The position numbers and the translations under genes were made by a program. A stretch of DNA of 26,000 nt from the NCBI GenBank assembly GCA_964463485.1, contig CAYXDO010000157.1:1-26000 (forward strand), in the 5' to 3' direction. The stretch comes from CAYXDO01 sp964463485. Lineage in GTDB: Bacteria; Myxococcota; Kuafuiibacteriia; Kuafuiibacteriales; Kuafuiibacteriaceae. Shown piece after piece: positions 23,581 through 26,000 of the stretch (the stretch's first letter is position 1; every line of letters starts with the position of its first letter). The notes below the pieces were generated by a model, which was not told where the DNA came from, ran no database searches, and was given only the letters and a program-made list of their open reading frames with translations.

Positions 23581-23988
23581 ATGAGATGGGCTCGAACCGC
23601 TTTTCTGACCATGGGCCTCTGGGCGCTCGCGCCCACGGCGGCGGTCGCGTGTAAGTTTGCGCCGCGACCGATGTCGGAGCTCGTGGCATCGGCAGAGGCA
23701 GCTTTCGTGGGCCGGGTCGTCTCGGTCGAGGAGAGCGGAAGTGAAGTCTCTGTGCGCTTTCGAGTCAGTCGACGATGGAGAGGCGCTGACGAGAGCGAAA
23801 CCTCGATTCGGATCCCAACTCATAGCTGCGGAATTCGTGTGGAGAAAGGCCAGGACTGGTTGATCCTGGCCGCCGGAAAGCCGCTTGCGACCTGGGCTGG
23901 GGCCGGAAACCACCTTTTGTCCGACGCTTCGGGCAAGAAGCTCGGCGAGATCCCTGCGGAGCTCTTGCGCCTTCTTGCCAAGAAATGA
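23581..23988 (+). CDS. Exported NTR/TIMP-like domain protein
   Basis: This 135-residue protein has a signal peptide (about 1-22, 'FLTMGLWALAPTAAVA') that should be cleaved just before Cys24. The mature part follows the pattern of bacterial netrin/TIMP-like domains: an N-terminal Cys, 'ELVASAEAAFVGRVVSVEE' (33-51), beta strands 'VSVRFRVSRRWRG' (56-68) and 'HSCGIRVEKGQDWLILAAG' (81-99) with the second Cys at 83. Animal relatives inhibit metalloproteases; the bacterial role is unknown. A TTGACA at 23503-23508 is a possible -35 box but has only a weak -10 partner. Its stop overlaps the next start (ATGA), so it is coupled with the following lipoprotein gene. Confidence 0.78.
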   Translation: MRWARTAFLTMGLWALAPTAAVACKFAPRPMSELVASAEAAFVGRVVSVEESGSEVSVRFRVSRRWRGADESETSIRIPTHSCGIRVEKGQDWLILAAGKPLATWAGAGNHLLSDASGKKLGEIPAELLRLLAKK

Positions 23989-24434
23989 GTTGGTCCACCG
24001 TTGGTCCGTCGTTGCTCCTGCGAAGCTTCTCTTGTTCTCTTCTCTTGGCGGCGCTCGGTTGCAGCTACGACTGGGCGGTCCGCGCGGATGGCGGTCCGAT
24101 CGTGGACGCCGGAGGAGCGGCAGCTGACGGAGGCGACGCGGACGCTGCGTTCAGGGACGGATCCTGCGAGTCGATTCTTCGCGAGGTCGATGAGGCTCGG
24201 ACCGCGTCGCGCGTGTGTGCTCTCGGAGCGGGTGAGTGCGGGGGCACGGTCGTCGACAGCTGCGGTTGCCCCGTCTTCGTCGCCGTGCGCGGGAGCGCCA
24301 GCGCGGCGCGATTCGAGGCTGCGGCGAGGGAGGCGGAGGACTCCGCGTGCGCGCTGGGTTGTTCAGCGTGCAGCACCATGCCTACGTCGGGTACGTGCCT
24401 GCTGCAATCCGGCGAGGCGCTGTGTTGGCCCTGA
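23985..24434 (+). CDS. Cys-rich lipoprotein of unknown function
   Basis: This 149-residue protein begins with a hydrophobic signal and the lipobox 'LAALGC' (Cys26), then an Asp/Gly/Ala-rich linker (about 34-55), which is common in surface lipoproteins of Polyangia. The folded part (about 58-149) has about nine Cys, including 'GECGG', 'SCGCP' and 'CALGCSACS', so it is probably stabilised by disulfides. I do not recognise the domain. It overlaps the NTR-like gene by ATGA, so both exported products are probably made together. Two hairpins follow at 24460-24512. Confidence 0.75.
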   Translation: MSWSTVGPSLLLRSFSCSLLLAALGCSYDWAVRADGGPIVDAGGAAADGGDADAAFRDGSCESILREVDEARTASRVCALGAGECGGTVVDSCGCPVFVAVRGSASAARFEAAAREAEDSACALGCSACSTMPTSGTCLLQSGEALCWP

Positions 24435-24459
24435 GCTCGTGCGCGATTCACCGCGCAGC

Positions 24460-24512
24460 GCGTCATCCGTGACGCAGCGGAGCTCCGCGCGCCCGCGTCA
24501 TGAGTGACGCGG
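24460..24512. terminator. Two hairpins sharing a gcgtca/tgacgc stem
   Basis: The first hairpin is gcgtca-tccg-tgacgc (24460-24475). The second has an 8-bp stem ccgcgtca-tgag-tgacgcgg (24493-24512). Both have 4-base loops and the same core stem, 35 bases apart. They lie between the Cys-rich lipoprotein and the esterase gene. A terminator is possible for the first gene, though no T-run is seen; paired binding sites upstream of the esterase are equally possible. Confidence 0.5.
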
Positions 24513-24579
24513 CGCGCTTTGGGAACGCAGTCGCAGCGGGTGTGGGTGGCTGGCATGAGAGCTGCTGTTGACCAAAAAC

Positions 24580-25926
24580 ATGTCATTCATTCGTCAACTG
24601 ATCCCAGTCGTCCTCGTCTCCGCGGCTTGCGGAAGCGAGCTCGTGTCCCCGGAAGAAGTCGCCGCCTCGTCCAGTGAGCTCACCTCGGTGAGCGGCTTCG
24701 GAAGCAACCCCGGCGGCCTCGTCATGCGAGTTCACGTGCCGCGCGACGTGTTCGAAGGCGCCGCGCTCGTCGTCGCGCTCCATGGGTGTACTCAGAGTGC
24801 CAATGACTACGTGAGCGCTGGCTGGAACGACTTGGCGAACCTCGAAAAATTCTACGTGCTGTATCCCGAGCAGCAGCGCGCCAACAACCAGTCCCTCTGC
24901 TTCAATTGGTTCGAGCCGGGTGATGTGAGTCGCTCCCAGGGTGAGGCGCTCTCCATCAAACAAATGGTCGATACCATGAAGTCTCGGTACGACATCGATG
25001 ACTCTCGAGTCTACGTCACCGGACTGTCGGCTGGAGCTGCGATGACTTCGGCGCTCCTGGCCGCGTACCCGGACGTATTCGTTGCCGGCGCGATCATGGC
25101 CGGCATCCCGGCGGGGTGCGCGAGCTCCATGGTCGACGCATTCTCGTGTATGAATCCAGGTCGCGACCTCACCCCGGCGGCCTGGGCGGAGCGGGCTCGG
25201 AGGGGCCACTCGACCTGGAACGGTGCGCTCCCGAGAGTCTCGATTTGGCACGGTACTGCGGATCACACGGTGCGAGATACCAATCGAGCTCAGCTCGAAC
25301 GTCAGTGGACGGCGATGCACGAGATCCCGAGTAACCCAACGCGCACCGAGCTCGTCGGAGACGCAACTCACGCAGAGTTCGCCGACGCCGCGGGCCAGGT
25401 CTCGGTCGAGAGTTGGTCGATTCCCGGGATGGCGCATGGAACGGCGATCGACGCGGGCTTCGCGCCGGCCGGTGGCTGCGGCGCTCCTGGCGCGTACATC
25501 CTCGACCAAGGCGTGTGCTCGACTTACCACGCCTGGCGATTCTTCGAGGCGCCGCGCGGGGAGTCGGTGGCGCGGCCCGATCCGGTCGCTCCCTCGGACC
25601 CCACCCCGCCGGCCCACGATCCGACGGCCGATCCCACGGACTGCCCGGATCAGACGCCGCCCGCGGAAGAGAATCCGAACGCGCCGGTGAGTCCCGAGCC
25701 TTCGGAGGTCCCGAGCGTCCCCGAGGGCGCAGCGTGGGTCTGCGTGGAGGTCTACGACTCGAACTATGAGCATGTCGTCTCCGGTCGAGCTTCGAGGTGC
25801 GGGATCGGAGGCAGCTACGTCTGCGCCTACGGGTCGGGAGAGCGTCTGGGATTGTGGACCATGATGCCGACCTGGGTCGCCGAGACCGCTGAAGGCTATT
25901 TCCGCGGCGGCCGGTGCGAGCTGTAG
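24580..25926 (+). CDS. Secreted PHB-depolymerase/CE1-type esterase lipoprotein with C-terminal Cys module
   Basis: This 448-residue esterase resembles the LpqC/PHB-depolymerase branch of carbohydrate esterase family 1. A short signal ends in 'VSAAC' (Cys17), so it is a probable lipoprotein. The catalytic domain (about 38-325) has 'LHGCTQSA' (67-74), the nucleophile Ser150 in 'TGLSAGAAM', Asp228 in 'WHGTADHTV', and His286 in 'GMAHGTA'. Substrates in the family include polyhydroxyalkanoate and feruloyl or acetyl esters; the exact one is not readable here. A Pro/Asp-rich linker (about 330-382) joins a C-terminal module of about 65 residues with four Cys (388, 407, 415, 446) that I do not recognise, perhaps for binding. 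The start is ATG at 24580; a TTG at 24568 is possible. It lies after the paired hairpins and is probably a separate transcript. Confidence 0.88.
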   Translation: MSFIRQLIPVVLVSAACGSELVSPEEVAASSSELTSVSGFGSNPGGLVMRVHVPRDVFEGAALVVALHGCTQSANDYVSAGWNDLANLEKFYVLYPEQQRANNQSLCFNWFEPGDVSRSQGEALSIKQMVDTMKSRYDIDDSRVYVTGLSAGAAMTSALLAAYPDVFVAGAIMAGIPAGCASSMVDAFSCMNPGRDLTPAAWAERARRGHSTWNGALPRVSIWHGTADHTVRDTNRAQLERQWTAMHEIPSNPTRTELVGDATHAEFADAAGQVSVESWSIPGMAHGTAIDAGFAPAGGCGAPGAYILDQGVCSTYHAWRFFEAPRGESVARPDPVAPSDPTPPAHDPTADPTDCPDQTPPAEENPNAPVSPEPSEVPSVPEGAAWVCVEVYDSNYEHVVSGRASRCGIGGSYVCAYGSGERLGLWTMMPTWVAETAEGYFRGGRCEL

Positions 25927-26000
25927 GCTGAGTCGGATGTCGGAATCGGATGTCTGAATCGGATGTCTGAATCGGATGTCTGAATCGGATGTCTGAATCG
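25927..26000. repeat. 13-bp tandem array (tctgaatcggatg)n, cut by the window end
   Basis: Starting one base after the esterase stop codon, there are five full 13-bp units and 9 bases of a sixth. The first two (gctgagtcggatg and tcggaatcggatg) differ slightly and the rest are identical. The array continues past the window, so its full length is not visible. Confidence 0.95.

Noticed and set aside
25927..26000. CRISPR array
   Set aside because: The 13-bp units are contiguous with no spacers, and no cas gene is present in the window. The same applies to the hexamer and decamer arrays.

Overview
The window is GC-rich chromosomal DNA with gene families and layout typical of Myxococcota, most likely a Polyangia-type bacterium. 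The evidence is a Ser/Thr kinase next to an FHA-domain enhancer-binding regulator, several secreted lipoproteins (one with an Asp/Gly/Ala-rich linker), many ATGA start/stop overlaps, and low-complexity intergenic repeats. No phage, transposase, CRISPR array or rRNA was seen. The taxonomic placement is inferred from gene content, not from a marker gene.

Region 1 (1-1612): a minus-strand pair encodes an LpoB-like lipoprotein and a DUF6968-like protein, followed by a hairpin. An intergenic stretch then holds a tRNA-like sequence with a UAU anticodon loop and a defective D-arm. Region 2 (1613-5150): a three-gene plus-strand cassette joined by ATGA overlaps encodes a membrane-anchored PEGA/TPR-like protein, a transmembrane Ser/Thr kinase, and an FHA-AAA+-HTH sigma-54 activator. 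It looks like a complete route from envelope to transcription. Region 3 (5377-10994): a second plus-strand run is the most interesting part of the window. It encodes a fold-type III PLP decarboxylase with an altered active-site motif, a CrtC/AttH-like lipocalin-fold protein, a fusion of ICMT-like methyltransferase, PlsC acyltransferase and zinc ribbon, and an HSL-family alpha/beta hydrolase. A coiled-coil hypothetical protein and an FmdB-derived small protein follow. The first four genes are tightly coupled and read as an uncharacterised pathway that makes an amine and then modifies or acylates a lipid.

Region 4 (10995-17073): an intergenic repeat zone is followed by a minus-strand M20 dipeptidase lipoprotein, a divergent plus-strand ABC1/UbiB-like kinase, a minus-strand pair (a small membrane protein and an ALDH7-type aminoadipate-semialdehyde dehydrogenase), and a plus-strand HAD hydrolase. 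Region 5 (17074-19120): a composite repeat island contains a perfect 30-bp inverted repeat and decamer tandem repeats that supply the stop codon of a minus-strand HEAT-like protein. Region 6 (19121-26000): a full-length Lhr helicase, an exported NTR/TIMP-like protein overlapping an unknown lipoprotein, paired hairpins, a secreted CE1/PHB-depolymerase-type esterase with a C-terminal Cys module, and a 13-bp tandem array that runs off the window edge.
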